Shown piece after piece: positions 35,080 through 44,556 of a DNA stretch of 64,000 bases (positions are counted from its first letter, which is position 1; every line of letters begins with the position of its first letter). A program made the position numbers and the translations under genes. The stretch lies in contig CM043966.1 in assembly GCA_014529385.2 (NCBI GenBank), positions 100,056,587-100,120,586 of the forward strand. Direction: 5' to 3'. Below the pieces are notes generated by a model. It was not told the DNA's origin. It did no database searches and worked only from the letters and a program-made list of their open reading frames with translations. Source of the stretch: Adiantum capillus-veneris (lineage: Eukaryota > Streptophyta > Polypodiopsida > Polypodiales > Pteridaceae).

Positions 35080-36297
35080 TCAAAATAACCAGCCCTCTGA
35101 AAAAGCATGTAAGTCTGGCGGCAAACCCGCCCTTGGGATAAAACAAGCCAAGATGTAAAGTGCCACTAAGGTAGCGGAAAATCCTCTTGACAGCCTGCCA
35201 AAGCTTAGACCCTGGGCTATGCATAAATCAGTTGAACTGTGAGACTGCAAAATGAATGGCCTCGTGTTGCATACATAAATGAGGCAGCCAACAGAAGTTT
35301 GGTAAAGAGTGACATCAGCAGGATCGCCAGCATCATGTAGACTCAACTTCAAACCTGTTTCCATGGGAGTGGCAATAGGTTTGCAATCCTCAAGTCGAAA
35401 ACTTACATAGCAATGTCTCTATGTAACTTTTTTGACACAAGGCAATACCACCATCACACTAGTTAAACTGTATGCCCAAATAATGATGCAACAACCCCAA
35501 ATCTTTCATCTTGAAAGTAGCATTCAAATCAACCTTAAATTCAGCAATATGTCTCTCATTTGGTCCAGTGATCAGCAAATCATCTACATAAAGAACCACA
35601 CTGAGAAGTACATCACCCTCATGCTTTACATACAATGTGCTTTTTGTTGGACTGTTACGAAAGCCTTGTTTGACCAAATGAGTGTCAGCTTTCTCATACC
35701 AAGCACGAGTGATTTCTTCAACCCATACAAAGCCTTGTTACATTTGCACACTTTGTTGTCTTGTCCTTTCTTGACAAAACCGCGAGGCTGCATTACATAA
35801 ACTTCCTCAAATATGTCACCATTCAAGAAAGCAGTAACAATGTTTGATTGATGTACATCCCAACCAAAATGAGCTGCCAATGCACATAGAAAACGCACAG
35901 TACTCGTATGACAAGTGGGAGCAAAGGTCTCTTCATAATCTATGCCGTTTTGTTGTGCATAACCCTTTGCAACAAGTCGAGTCTTATGGCGATCGATCTC
36001 ACCATCCGGCTTGCATTTCAACTTGTAAACCCACTTCGTACCAATGGCCTTTTTGCCAGGAGTAAAATCACATAAAGTCCATGTGTCATTTTCTATAAGT
36101 GCATCATATTCTGATTGCATGTCAGCCATCCAATTTTTTGAATTATGTGCTTCATCAAAAGACAGAGGTTCCTCAACATCATGTAAGCTAGACACATCTA
36201 AGGCATAACAATCTGATGCATAAGATGCATGGAGAGAGCCTGAACGAGTACAACTAGACAAAGGTGCATCCAATTTACTCTCATGCAAAGTGTGCAC
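35080..36297 (-). pseudogene. Element E2 reverse transcriptase
   Basis: Frame 36297-35626 holds the RT entry (NDTWTLCDFTPGKKAIGTKW, RLVAKGYAQQNGIDYEETFA, TAFLNGDIFEEVYVMQPRGF). A frameshift near 35680-35720 leads to 35677-35459, with the catalytic box VLYVDDLLITG and HHYLGIQFN. The rest (METGLKLSLHDAGD, SVGCLIYVCNTRP) lies in 35364-35080 in another frame. All main RT motifs are present, but the gene is split at least twice. Confidence 0.9.
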
Positions 36298-36552
36298 CAG
36301 CCATTTGGTATACCTCTAGAATGCTCATTTCAGCCCTTTCCTCATCAAGTACATCATATACATCTACATCAGTAATAGGATGATCTGTAACATTTTTAGA
36401 AACCCCCATAGGATGTACATTTGCCTCATTGGAACTTACATTCGGATTTCCAACACTGAAAAGAGGCAACAAAGTGTCATAAATGTCCTGGGAGCTTACA
36501 TTACTGTCTCTAGTACATGACAGCAAGGGCTGAACATAATCTTCCACAAACA

Positions 36553-37191
36553 CTACATGCCGTGAAACCAGAATACATTTTGTTTGCGGATGATACAAAC
36601 TATAACCTTTGCTTTCAGCGCTATAACCAACAAAAATACAGCCTTATCATCTAATTTTCTGCGTTGTGTTTGTGGCACCAAAGCATATGTCAAACAACCA
36701 AAAACACGCATGTGCTCAATAGAAGGCTTTCTATCATGCCATGCTTCATATGGAGTAATAGACTGCAAAGCTTTCATAGGACATCTGTTTAGTACTTAAG
36801 TGGCACACATGATGGCTTCAAGCCAAAAAGAATGCGGCAAAGCTTGACTTTTGACCGTACATCGTGCCATTTTCATAAGTGACATGTTTTTCCTCTCAGC
36901 AACACCATTTTGTTGAGGTGTATAAGGCATTGTACATTGGTGTTTTATCCCACGACTAGCCAAAAATGCATTGAATTCATGAGAGATATACTCCCCCCCT
37001 CGATTGGAACGGAGGGTGCCCATAGTACATTTCAAGACATTTTCAGCCATAGCCAAAAATTGTTTGAAGCACATAAAAACTTCAGACTTCGCTTTAAGCG
37101 GAAATACCCATGTATGCCTGGAGTAATCATCAATGAAAGTCACGAGGTAAAGGTAATTGCGCCCAAGGACAGAGTTTGCATGGGCCCACAA
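36553..37191 (-). pseudogene. Element E2 integrase
   Basis: Frame 37191-36796 has integrase core motifs YLVTFIDDYSRHTWVFPLK (catalytic Asp), RSNRGGEYIS, and TPQQNGVAERKN (catalytic Glu). The second catalytic Asp is replaced by Asn: RSNRGGEY where RSDxGGEY is usual. After a stop near 36796 the same frame goes on (KALQSITPYEAWHDRKPSIE, FGCLTYALVP), the copia integrase C-terminal region, with a further break at about 36600 before 36598-36281. Integrase inserts the cDNA. Confidence 0.88.
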
Positions 37192-37840
37192 ACATCACTA
37201 TGCACAAGCTGCAACCTGCATGTGGCCCGACCTGAACCATCCTTTGGAAACTTAGAACACTGCATCTTACCCAAAATAAGCCTTCACAAACATGTTTTAC
37301 AGGTGCTTCAAGAGGCGGCAAAGAAGCAACCATATCAGATTTTTGCAAACGCAGCAAACTGGCAAAATTCAGATGACCAAAACGTGCATGCCAAAGTTTT
37401 GCATCTGAAATAGCCCTTGAATCTGCAACAGCATTTGCAAAATTTTGTCCACACTTGTCATACAAAGTGAGTTTATATAGCCCACAGCACAAAAGGCCAG
37501 ATGCAACAATTTCATCGCCAAAATTGAGATCATGAACTGTACATCTGTCATCCACAAATTTGACTGCCAGTCCGAGTCTAGCAAGTGCGGATACAGACAA
37601 GAGATTCTTCTTGATCCCAAGTACATAAAATGCATCAACAAGTGTGAAGGAAGTGCCATTTTCAGCAGTAAGCACAATCTTTCCAACTCCTTGAACCGGA
37701 TAAGAGGCATTGTTGGCACAAGTGACTGAATTCCCATGAGGGACAGACTCGAGATAGGTGAAAAATTCACAATGTGAGGTAATGTGCTTTGTAGCACCAC
37801 TATCAAAATACCACACATGTGAATCTGCAGGAACTGACAA
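37130..37840 (-). pseudogene. Element E2 protease and GAG-pre-integrase domain
   Basis: One frame reads HVWYFDSGATKHITSHC (D-S-G protease active site intact), VGKIVLTAENGTSF and FYVLGIKKNLLSVSALARLG, then the pre-integrase motif LWHARFGHLNFASLLRLQ and HVCEGLF. It shifts frame near 37190 into the integrase. The protease active site is of canonical type, unlike those of B and D. Confidence 0.9.
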
Positions 37841-37849
37841 GCATGCATC

Positions 37850-38281
37850 ATGACAGCAGGATTGTAAGTGCAGTTTGTGCTAAAAGCCCATTCTGCATCA
37901 ACATCAGCATTATAGTCTCCTTTTACAGAAGACTCAACAATGGCTGCATTTGTAGTGGAACCGGCATTTGCAGTGGAACCACCCTCTTTCTTCTTAGCCT
38001 CTTTGGCCTTCAACTTAGGACACTGCTTGATCAAGTGATTATTTGCTTTACAATAATGGCAACGCATCTTCTTTTTGCTCATTAGGAACAGAATTTTTGC
38101 CACTCGTAGCAGAACCATAAGAAGTGGTTGCATTGTTGTTACCACCCTTTCTTTGAGAAGCAATAAAAGCCTGTTCAACTGCACGCTGCCTAGTCCTGTT
38201 TTTTCTGGAAAGTGACTCTTGCAACAGAAATGTGCATAATGCATCAAACTTGACAACTTCAGGATTTCCTTGGGTCATCAA
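37850..38281 (-). pseudogene. Element E2 gag C-terminus with zinc knuckle
   Basis: In two overlapping frames: 38281-38048 (PEVVKFDALCTFLLQESLSR, Gly/Asn/Ser-rich) and then CHYCKANNHLIKQC (about 38019-38061, C-x2-C-x4-H-x4-C) followed by a Lys/Ala-rich stretch. The zinc knuckle binds element RNA. Frameshifts on either side break it from gag and from protease. Confidence 0.85.
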
Positions 38282-38838
38282 TCTCCAAGTAAGGCATCAA
38301 GAACAGTCTGCACAAGGGAACTGTCTGAAATGACTTCACCTGCAGAAATAAGTTGCTCATTGATATCCTTGACGCTAGCAAGGAAAGTGTCCATATCATC
38401 TTCCTCATGCATAATCTTTGACTCCAGCTCTTTATGAAGGAAAGCAATTTTAGCCTCATTGCGACTTGCATAAAGACCATCCAAAATATTCCAAGCCTGT
38501 TTTGCAGATTTTGTTGAACGGATGTGAGGAACAATGGTGCGCTTCACAGACAACGCAATCAATGCATGCGCCTGCGCATCCTTTACATCCCAACGAGCTT
38601 GTTCTGCCGTTAGCAAAACAACTCTAATAGCAGCAATCCTTGGAGCAAGACCTGCAACATCCTCAACGTCGCCTACATCCTCAGAACCAGGATGTACATC
38701 AATGCCCTGCACAATATTCCAGACGCCCTTTGACACAAGAACATGTTGCATCATATAAGCCCACATAGGGTATTTGTCCCCATGCAACCTATCCTCAGTA
38801 GCAAACATCTTGAAGACATCTGTGTTGTTGTCAGCCAT
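38278..38838 (-). pseudogene. Element E2 gag (UBN2-type copia capsid)
   Basis: ATG at 38838 (MADNNTDVFKMFATEDRLHG), which I prefer to further upstream starts because it lies a normal distance (196 bp) from the primer-binding site and begins the conserved part. The product (186 codons) has GDKYPMWAYMMQHVLVSKGV, HALIALSVKRTIVPHIRS, AKQAWNILDGLYASRNEAKI and DTFLASVKDINEQLISAG, the copia gag capsid pattern. It ends near DALLGD, where the frame shifts to the next fragment. Confidence 0.9.
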
Positions 38839-39033
38839 GGTAAATGTTGCACCTGATGTGAAAAATTCCCAAAAATAGGAGAAACAGAGCGAAAACAACA
38901 CGTGCTGCCTGTAGTGGAAACGAAGGTTGAAATGAGCCCGAATCAAAAATCTGAGCAGACTAAGCTCTACGAGCTCTCCGGAAATAGGCATGTGCTGGAG
39001 CAACTGGCAACTAAGCCCGAGAGGACGTAATCT

Positions 39034-39047
39034 GCTCTGATACCAAT
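39034..39047 (-). other. Element E2 primer-binding site
   Basis: Plus GCTCTGATACCAAT, minus ATTGGTATCAGAGC, complementary to initiator Met tRNA and flush with the LTR. Confidence 0.93.
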
Positions 39048-39273
39048 TGTTGGAATTAGGGTTGCAGAGAAACACACACAGATTGGAGAAGACAAAGGAA
39101 GCTCAAGGTACACAATAGAGAGTGTGTTACTTAGTGTGCTATGGAAAGATAGATAGCCCTAGAGTGATGGGCGTATATACAATGCTCGGGGGAAAAACCT
39201 CCTAAAGAGGGAAAAAATGCCCCGGCGGTCCTAGTATGTTCACACACATCACTATCACATGTATATGGTAATA
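39048..39273 (-). repeat. Element E2 5' LTR
   Basis: 226 bp, TGTTGGAATTAGGGTTGCAG ... GTATATGGTAATA in plus coordinates. It holds a TATA-like GCGTATATACAATG region and CCCCGGCGG. The TSD CGAGG follows. Confidence 0.9.
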
Positions 39274-39278
39274 CGAGG

Positions 39279-39452
39279 TTGCGATGCCTACACTTTCTCA
39301 TGCAAACCTCCATTCAAGAATGTAATCTTAATGTCCAACTGATGTACATTCCAACCATTGTGAGCTGCCAAGACACATATGCTACAAATGGTTGTCGTAC
39401 GACAAGTAGGTGCAAAAGTTTCATCAAAATCAATGCCTTTCTCTTGAGCTTA
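39279..39452 (-). pseudogene. Element E1: RT N-terminal fragment beyond E2
   Basis: Minus sense gives AQEKGIDFDETFAPTCRTTT, then ICVLAAHNGWNVHQLDIKIT and FLNGGLHEKV, i.e. the RT segment immediately upstream of that at 34345. The E1 reading therefore continues across the E2 insertion. It stops at about 39452, where element F's LTR sequence begins; the rest of E1 (gag, protease, integrase, 5' LTR) is missing. Confidence 0.88.
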
Positions 39453-39600
39453 ACTAGTGATGAATCTAAATTGAAATGTGTGCCTTACAACAATTATTCT
39501 CAAATATGCTCAATGTTTTCTCAAATTGTTTAGTTAACTAGATTAATCTACAATTTCCGTTGCATAGTTAACCCCAATTATTTAACATTGGTATTAGAGC
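39453..39600 (+). repeat. Element F 5' LTR remnant and primer-binding site
   Basis: GATGAATCTAAATTGAAATG ... CAATTATTTAACA matches 42870-43008 in the 3' LTR. TTGGTATTAGAGC differs from the initiator-Met site by one base (C to T). Confidence 0.8.
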
Positions 39601-39847
39601 AATTTAGGTCATTTCTTTCCTTTTGAAGAAAGGATGGTTCTAGTAATTGAGCATGAAAGGTTGATTTGTTTTAATTAATCAAAGTAAGAAATTTTGGGAT
39701 CTATTAATGCGAGCATTAGCAAACTTAAAACCTTAACTATGTACTCGTACAGGAGGTACCTACAGTTTAACCGATGTTGAACGATCAGGACCTCACAAGC
39801 TTTGTTATCTAAAAGTCATACAATGTTATGAGTAGGCGTGCCCAATT

Positions 39848-40381
39848 TTGAAAGTAGGTCGATCAAGGGGTATCTTGGGAGATCCCTTCGAAGAGTTTGT
39901 AGTGAAAAAGCGGCGAGGACACACTTGGAGGCGGGAGAAAAAGGCCATGCTCTGCGTTGGGCGCATATATATTAAGATTTCATTTCTCTGTCTCTCGGTA
40001 CAGCGGATGCAGGCGGGGGGAGGTTGGGTGCAGAGGGGGAGCAAGAGATGCCATGCGAGAGAGAAACCAAGAGATGTCGTGTGTATGTGTGTTGGGCGCA
40101 GGTTATATGGGTGGAGAACTGTTTCTTTCTCTCTCTCTCTGTCTCTCAAGGTACAGCGAATGCAGTTGGGGGCAGGTTCGGTGCAGAGCGGGAGGAATAG
40201 ACGCAATGCGAGAGACAGCAAGGTTGTGCGTGCAGGCGCGGGGAGGTTGGGTGCAGAGGGGGTGGAGGAGACGCGATGCGAGAGACAGCAGGGTTGTGGG
40301 TGCATCCATGGCGTTGCGCGGTATCCGCTGACCTGGACAGCATACATGGAATTTAGCAGCATCTGGGTGGATTCCAGTTAA
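39848..40381 (+). repeat. GC-rich triplicated segment in the F leader
   Basis: Between F's leader and gag lies about 530 bp of different, GC-rich character. A unit GGGAGGTTGGGTGCAGAGGG with following GGATGCCATGCGAGAGA-type sequence is seen three times (near 40018, 40165 and 40235), and GTACAGCG(G/A)ATGCAG occurs twice (40000, 40152). (CT)n tracts at 39985-39997 and 40128-40147 precede the two GTACAGCG strings. It leaves open frames of up to 177 codons on both strands, but these only reflect the repeat and lack family motifs. Confidence 0.75.
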
Positions 40382-40567
40382 TGCGGGCGCAGCCCCAGTA
40401 GGAGCCATAGAGATTAGGCTCTCTATTTTGATTAATCAAAGTATTTCTAATAAAGGGTGTGCTTAATTTGGGGAGCTATCTCTTGATTTGCAAGGAGAAA
40501 TAGCTGTGACTGTTCACTAAAATTAATTCTCTCACAAGGAACTTCTGATTCACAAAGCACCATCACC

Positions 40568-42130
40568 ATGGCTAAAAATTTTCAGAAAGAGAAGAGATTG
40601 ATTGATTATGGCAATCTAGATTTGCAAAATGATGTAGCATCTCCTGATGCAACTTGGGCTTTTGAATTTCTTGCTTGCAAGTTGCAAGAGGCTATTACAA
40701 ATCCAGCCTTGTGGTACACACACAATTGCAAGAAAGGCACCTAATTGTACCTGCATTAGAAGAGAACTCTCCTTTGAAGTCTCACACAAGGCTTCAAAAA
40801 GAGGAAATTCTAACTAGCAAAAGAATAACTTAGCTGCAACAAGAAGAGGACAAAGCCCTCCCCGTGAGGCAAAGGCAAGAAAGAAGACAAAGGACACAAG
40901 AAAGAATTTCTTTTGTGTATGATGTAGATACTCCTACCACAACTGATTTAGATGTGCATCCAAGGAGAAGAAGAAGAACTCCCTGTCCATCATCACCATA
41001 GGGAAGGAGACCTTCAAGCTCTCCCTCCTCTCGTCATTCAAAGGAGAGTGAGAAGAGGGTGGAGAAGAAACAAAGAAAGATGAAACCATCCAGCTCTCCA
41101 CCTTCACAAAGTTCATCTGAAACGGGAATTTCTTCCTCTTCAAATAGCAATTCTTCCAAAGCACGCAAAAAAAAAGCCATCGATGCACGCATGCAGCCTA
41201 GAAGAGGTCTTCTACTCTTAGAAATTTCAAGAAGGAGGTAAAAGCATCACCTTCCTCTCCTTCAATGGAACTTTTGGTAATGTAGACACGGTATTGGGCT
41301 TCATACGATAGTTTGACGCTGATTTTGGAAATGAAACCTTTGCGGAGTCATCCAAACTCCGACATGTTGCCATGCATCTCCAAAAATCAGCTCGTCAATG
41401 GTGGGCAAGCCTATGCTTTTAAGGAGAAGCTCCAAAGACTTGGAAAACATGCAGGGTTTCCATCATGAAGAAATTCCTTTTGCATGGAGCTTTTGATCAA
41501 GTGCTCATAGCATGGCAAAGCCTATAGCTTGAAGAAGGAGAGAACATTCAAAGGTATGCGGAAAAGTTTTAAGATTTGCATCTCAAAGCAGCTATTTACA
41601 AGCGCATCAACTTCTTTGAGCAAAAGCAGCAATTCTATGCTGGGCTTCCCAAAGAATGGAGAGAGTATGTCAACGCGCAACGACCCAGGACCATATTGAA
41701 GGTTATTCATCACTCTATGATAGCCTCCAACATCAAATTTTAGCATGCGGACAAAGGGTCAAAGCCAAAGTTTGTGAAAGAGAAGCCTCATGAGAAAGGG
41801 AGACAACCGCAAGCGTACAATTCCAACAAAGGTGGGAAGCCAAAGGACAAACAAGGCTACCAAGGTAAAAATCGTCTCTCTTTTGAAGATGTTGAGCATT
41901 ATCGCAAAGATAACCGGTACTTCAAATGGAGTGAACAAGGTCATGCATGAAAATAAGGAGCTCCCTAGAACTGCAATGTCTATTGTTCTAAAAGAGGGTG
42001 GTCTCCCTCAAGGAAGTCCCTTATGCTATGCATGGGGTAGAGTGAGATAGCATGATTCACTTATCCTCTTTGATTCTGGCTCCACACACAATTACATATC
42101 TGTGAAATTAGCATCAAGTTAGGAATACAT
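40568..42130 (+). pseudogene. Element F gag and protease start, heavily broken
   Basis: ATG at 40568 gives MAKNFQKEKRLIDYGNLDLQ, stopped at 40741. Later fragments parallel B gag: FLSFNGTFGNVDTVLGFIR, then LRHVAMHLQKSARQWWASL, GEAPKTWKTCRVSIMKKFLL, QQFYAGLPKEWREYVNAQRP and HHSMIASNIKF, then KNRLSFEDVEHYRKDNRYFK (degenerate zinc knuckle) and LFDSGSTHNYISVKLAS, a protease with canonical D-S-G. At least six stops and several frameshifts. The copy is clearly older than B1/B2. Confidence 0.8.
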
Positions 42131-42298
42131 GCTCACAAGCATTTTTGCTAGTCACTCCTTTGGTTGGGAAGTTAAGGCTTCATGTACAAAATGTGCTAAA
42201 AATGGATCCTGAGCAAAAAGCCAATGGACCAAATGTAAGACCCTTTCTCTTGAATAAAAACATAGTTGAGGACGACTATGATTTCAAGAGCGGGGCAA

Positions 42299-43010
42299 TG
42301 CCACAAAATCTTATTTTTGGTCTACTAAAATGCACTTTCTCTCTTTAGAATTGGCCATTGTACTGAGAGAAATTAAAATAGTAAAAGGATCAACAATGTA
42401 AAATGGGCAAGATGATGCATCTGTGAACTAGAGAGTTCCATGAAATTTATGCATTTTTCAAAAGTGGCATCGGAGTCCGTTAAGGATTCCAATGGGATTT
42501 TCTGGACTAAGAGTATTTATTAATATTGTTCAAAATGTTCTCAGAAACCTCCAAAAATAAGCTACAATGCTGCCCAACCGCATCATGTACAAGGATTATG
42601 GGCAGGGTTGGTATGTGGCTAAAGGACCTGGAGTGGAGCCCAAGGCAGGAGGAGGGAGTAAGTGTGGCTGCCCAGATAAGTGTGGAGCCTCAAAAAAGGC
42701 ACCCTCCATCCTCCACCCTTGATCTCTTGCAGTTTTGAGCCGTTGGATCTGACCCAAAAGCTATGGTAAAGAAGCCCTTCTCTATCCAAGCCACAAAACC
42801 CGACTTGAGACCCAAGGTAGATCCGCTCCATTGAAGTGTATTTTATAGTTTTCAGTGCATACGTGCGTGATGAGCAATGAATCTAAATTGAAGTGTGTGC
42901 CTTGCAACAGTTATTCTCAAACATGCTCAATGTTTTCTCAAATTGATACTTAACTAGATTAATCTACGATTTTGCTGCACAATGAGTGCACAGTTAACCC
43001 AATTCTCTAC
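42299..43010 (+). repeat. Element F 3' LTR
   Basis: Starts TGCCACAAAATCTTA (compare B: TGTCATAAAATCTAA) right after TTCAAGAGCGGGGCAA, about 710 bp. Its last 140 bp align with the 5' remnant; the final TTTAACA is lost and replaced by CTCTACCCCCCTC. Confidence 0.75.
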
Positions 43011-43040
43011 CCCCCTCTTTTTCCTTTTGCACAGAACCCA

Positions 43041-43067
43041 AAGGGGTATCTAGACAAGATACCCCTT
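43041..43067. repeat. Perfect 11-bp hairpin
   Basis: AAGGGGTATCT (43041-43051) and AGATACCCCTT (43057-43067) are exact complements around a 5-base loop AGACA. Confidence 0.9.
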
Positions 43068-43293
43068 AATGCTAATGAAAAAGAAATCGTAGTGACGATC
43101 TGCCGCAACCAAAAGGTTCATTTAAACATCCATCATGACTGAGATGCAAGATGAGGAAAGCGTAGACAAAAACTAAAAACAAAGACATATTATTAAGTGT
43201 TTTTGTACCTAACAATTTGTACAATCTTTCAGTATCACACTGAATGCACACACTAGTATAAAAGCAATTTGACGTAAGGGAGCGTGCTATAAG

Positions 43294-43680
43294 TAGGGTA
43301 GAGGGGCCAGTAGCGGGACAAATAACTTGTGCGCGATAGATTTTATTGCTCCATGGCCAATTTTGAGCTGCAAGGGGCGCAAAAGATGCATAGTGAGTAG
43401 GGGTTTCAGACGACATAGGTGGCTCCAAAGCTACTGTCAGACAAAGCATTTGCGACAGGTTTGCACGATAATCGATGCAGAAAGAGGATGTCAAGACATT
43501 AAAGATGGCAAGAGGCCAATATAGGGACACATGTAATCCGGGTTTGAACCATGGTTCCAACGAATGGCAAGACTCCACATCAGCTCCCCTAAGCCAACAA
43601 CCCAAGTGCCGGTGTGCTTCTTCTGGGGGGTGCTTAGTGTTGTTATTGGCACCCGTCTCGCTACTGGCCCCTCTACCCTA
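43294..43680. mobile_element. MITE, 387 bp with 26-bp terminal inverted repeats
   Basis: Left end TAGGGTAGAGGGGCCAGTAG then CGGGAC (43294-43319); the right end (43655-43680) is its reverse complement with one mismatch. The 5 bp ATAAG stand directly on both sides (43289-43293 and 43681-43685) as a target-site duplication. It has no transposase. TAGGG ends recall hAT elements, but those make 8-bp duplications, so the superfamily is open. An antisense open frame (43072-43605) overlaps it and shows no known motif. Confidence 0.85.
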
Positions 43681-43727
43681 ATAAGGTCTAAGGTTGTTTA
43701 CACATAAGTATTAAAGAGTCCACCATA

Positions 43728-43985
43728 GCTCTAATACCATGTTAAGCTTTGAGAAATGAGATTAACATGATACTACACATAGCAATTAAAGATGACTTAA
43801 ACTAGATTAGAGCTCATCAAGTAATCCATAGCTAGAGAGAGGAGAGAAAGGAAGTGGAGGGTTGCACACTATGCGTTTCTTCTCTCAAGGTTACTATTAC
43901 ATAAACGTAGACAACCTCTCTTTTTCTTTTTATGTATTATGCCCATGTGGCACAATAGTCTCCAGTATGAACTCCCCCCTCACAC
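43728..43985 (-). repeat. Copia LTR (43740-43964) with primer-binding site on one side and polypurine tract on the other
   Basis: On the minus strand the LTR reads TGGAGACTATTGTGCC ... TTAACA (225 bp). At its end follows TGGTATTAGAGC (43728-43739), a one-base variant of the initiator-Met site; before its start lies GTGAGGGGGGAGTTCATAC, a polypurine tract. Internal sequence on both sides is not recognisable. The arrangement fits two tandem elements sharing an LTR, or recombination remains. Confidence 0.6.
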
Positions 43986-44131
43986 CACATGTCTTTATGT
44001 ACATCTAGTGCACTTTCATGTGCACTCTAATACAGCAAACATTATCTATCTAATGTCCAAGTCATGGAGTTTAACACAAGAAGTTTTGGACAAAGTCTCA
44101 CAATATAAATTTCCACATTCTAACTTACCTC

Positions 44132-44285
44132 AACATCATGAGCTTCTGTGAGGGAGGCACCAGATACCTAGCTAGGTACGATTGGGGGCAGGGGACCGCC
44201 GGCCCGATGGGGGGCCAGGGGTCCCGTGCCCCCAATCGTACCTAGCTAGGTATGTGGTGCCTCCCAAGCAGAAGCTCATGATGTT
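44132..44285. repeat. Foldback: near-perfect inverted repeat, 154 bp
   Basis: Arms 44132-44197 and 44219-44285 are reverse complements with few mismatches, running AACATCATGAGCTTCTG, GGAGGCACCA, ATACCTAGCTAGGTACGA and TTGGGGGCA, around a GC-rich loop of about 21 bases. Each arm also holds the 14-bp palindrome TACCTAGCTAGGTA. No target-site duplication is clear (flanks TTACCTC and ATCCATT). It could be a foldback MITE or a small-RNA hairpin. Confidence 0.88.
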
Positions 44286-44556
44286 ATCCATTGTATGAAA
44301 AAGACTCCGTTTTCTTACATGAAAAAATTTCCAAATCTTCTTGTGTATAAGCTGTGTATCCTTCACTTCCAAACCATATGGATTGATTTTTATCAATGAA
44401 CCTATGAGAATTTATTCTTTTCCTTACTCTTTAAAGATAAGATAGGACTTTTTCTATCACAAAAACTTGCACGCCACATCATCTAAAATTACAAGATTAT
44501 ATGAAAATGCAAAACAACAACGTGCTCTTCATTCTTTAAAGTTTTATTAGTTTTTC

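Larger units (their letters stand above)
34346..39273 (-). mobile_element. Element E2: Ty1/copia with both LTRs, inserted in E1 (TSD CGAGG)
   Basis: 4928 bp on the minus strand. LTRs at 34346-34575 and 39048-39273, primer-binding site 39034-39047, and gag, zinc knuckle, protease, integrase, RT and RNase H in Ty1/copia order (integrase before RT). A perfect 5-bp target-site duplication CGAGG lies at 34341-34345 and 39274-39278. The target is the RT gene of E1, another member of the same family. Many frameshifts make it non-functional. Confidence 0.95.
39453..43010 (+). mobile_element. Element F: decayed, internally deleted chromovirus related to the B family
   Basis: Plus orientation. The 5' LTR is cut at its left and keeps only 39453-39587; a primer-binding site variant TTGGTATTAGAGC follows (39588-39600). 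Leader, broken gag and a protease start lie at 40568-42130. The pre-LTR string GAGGACGACTATGATTTCAAGAG (42269 on; shared with B1/B2) is followed by a 3' LTR (about 42299-43010). Pol from RT on is gone. Confidence 0.82.

Noticed and set aside
43072-43605. 177-codon antisense open frame as a gene
   Set aside because: It runs from flanking DNA into the MITE and across its terminal repeat; no motif.
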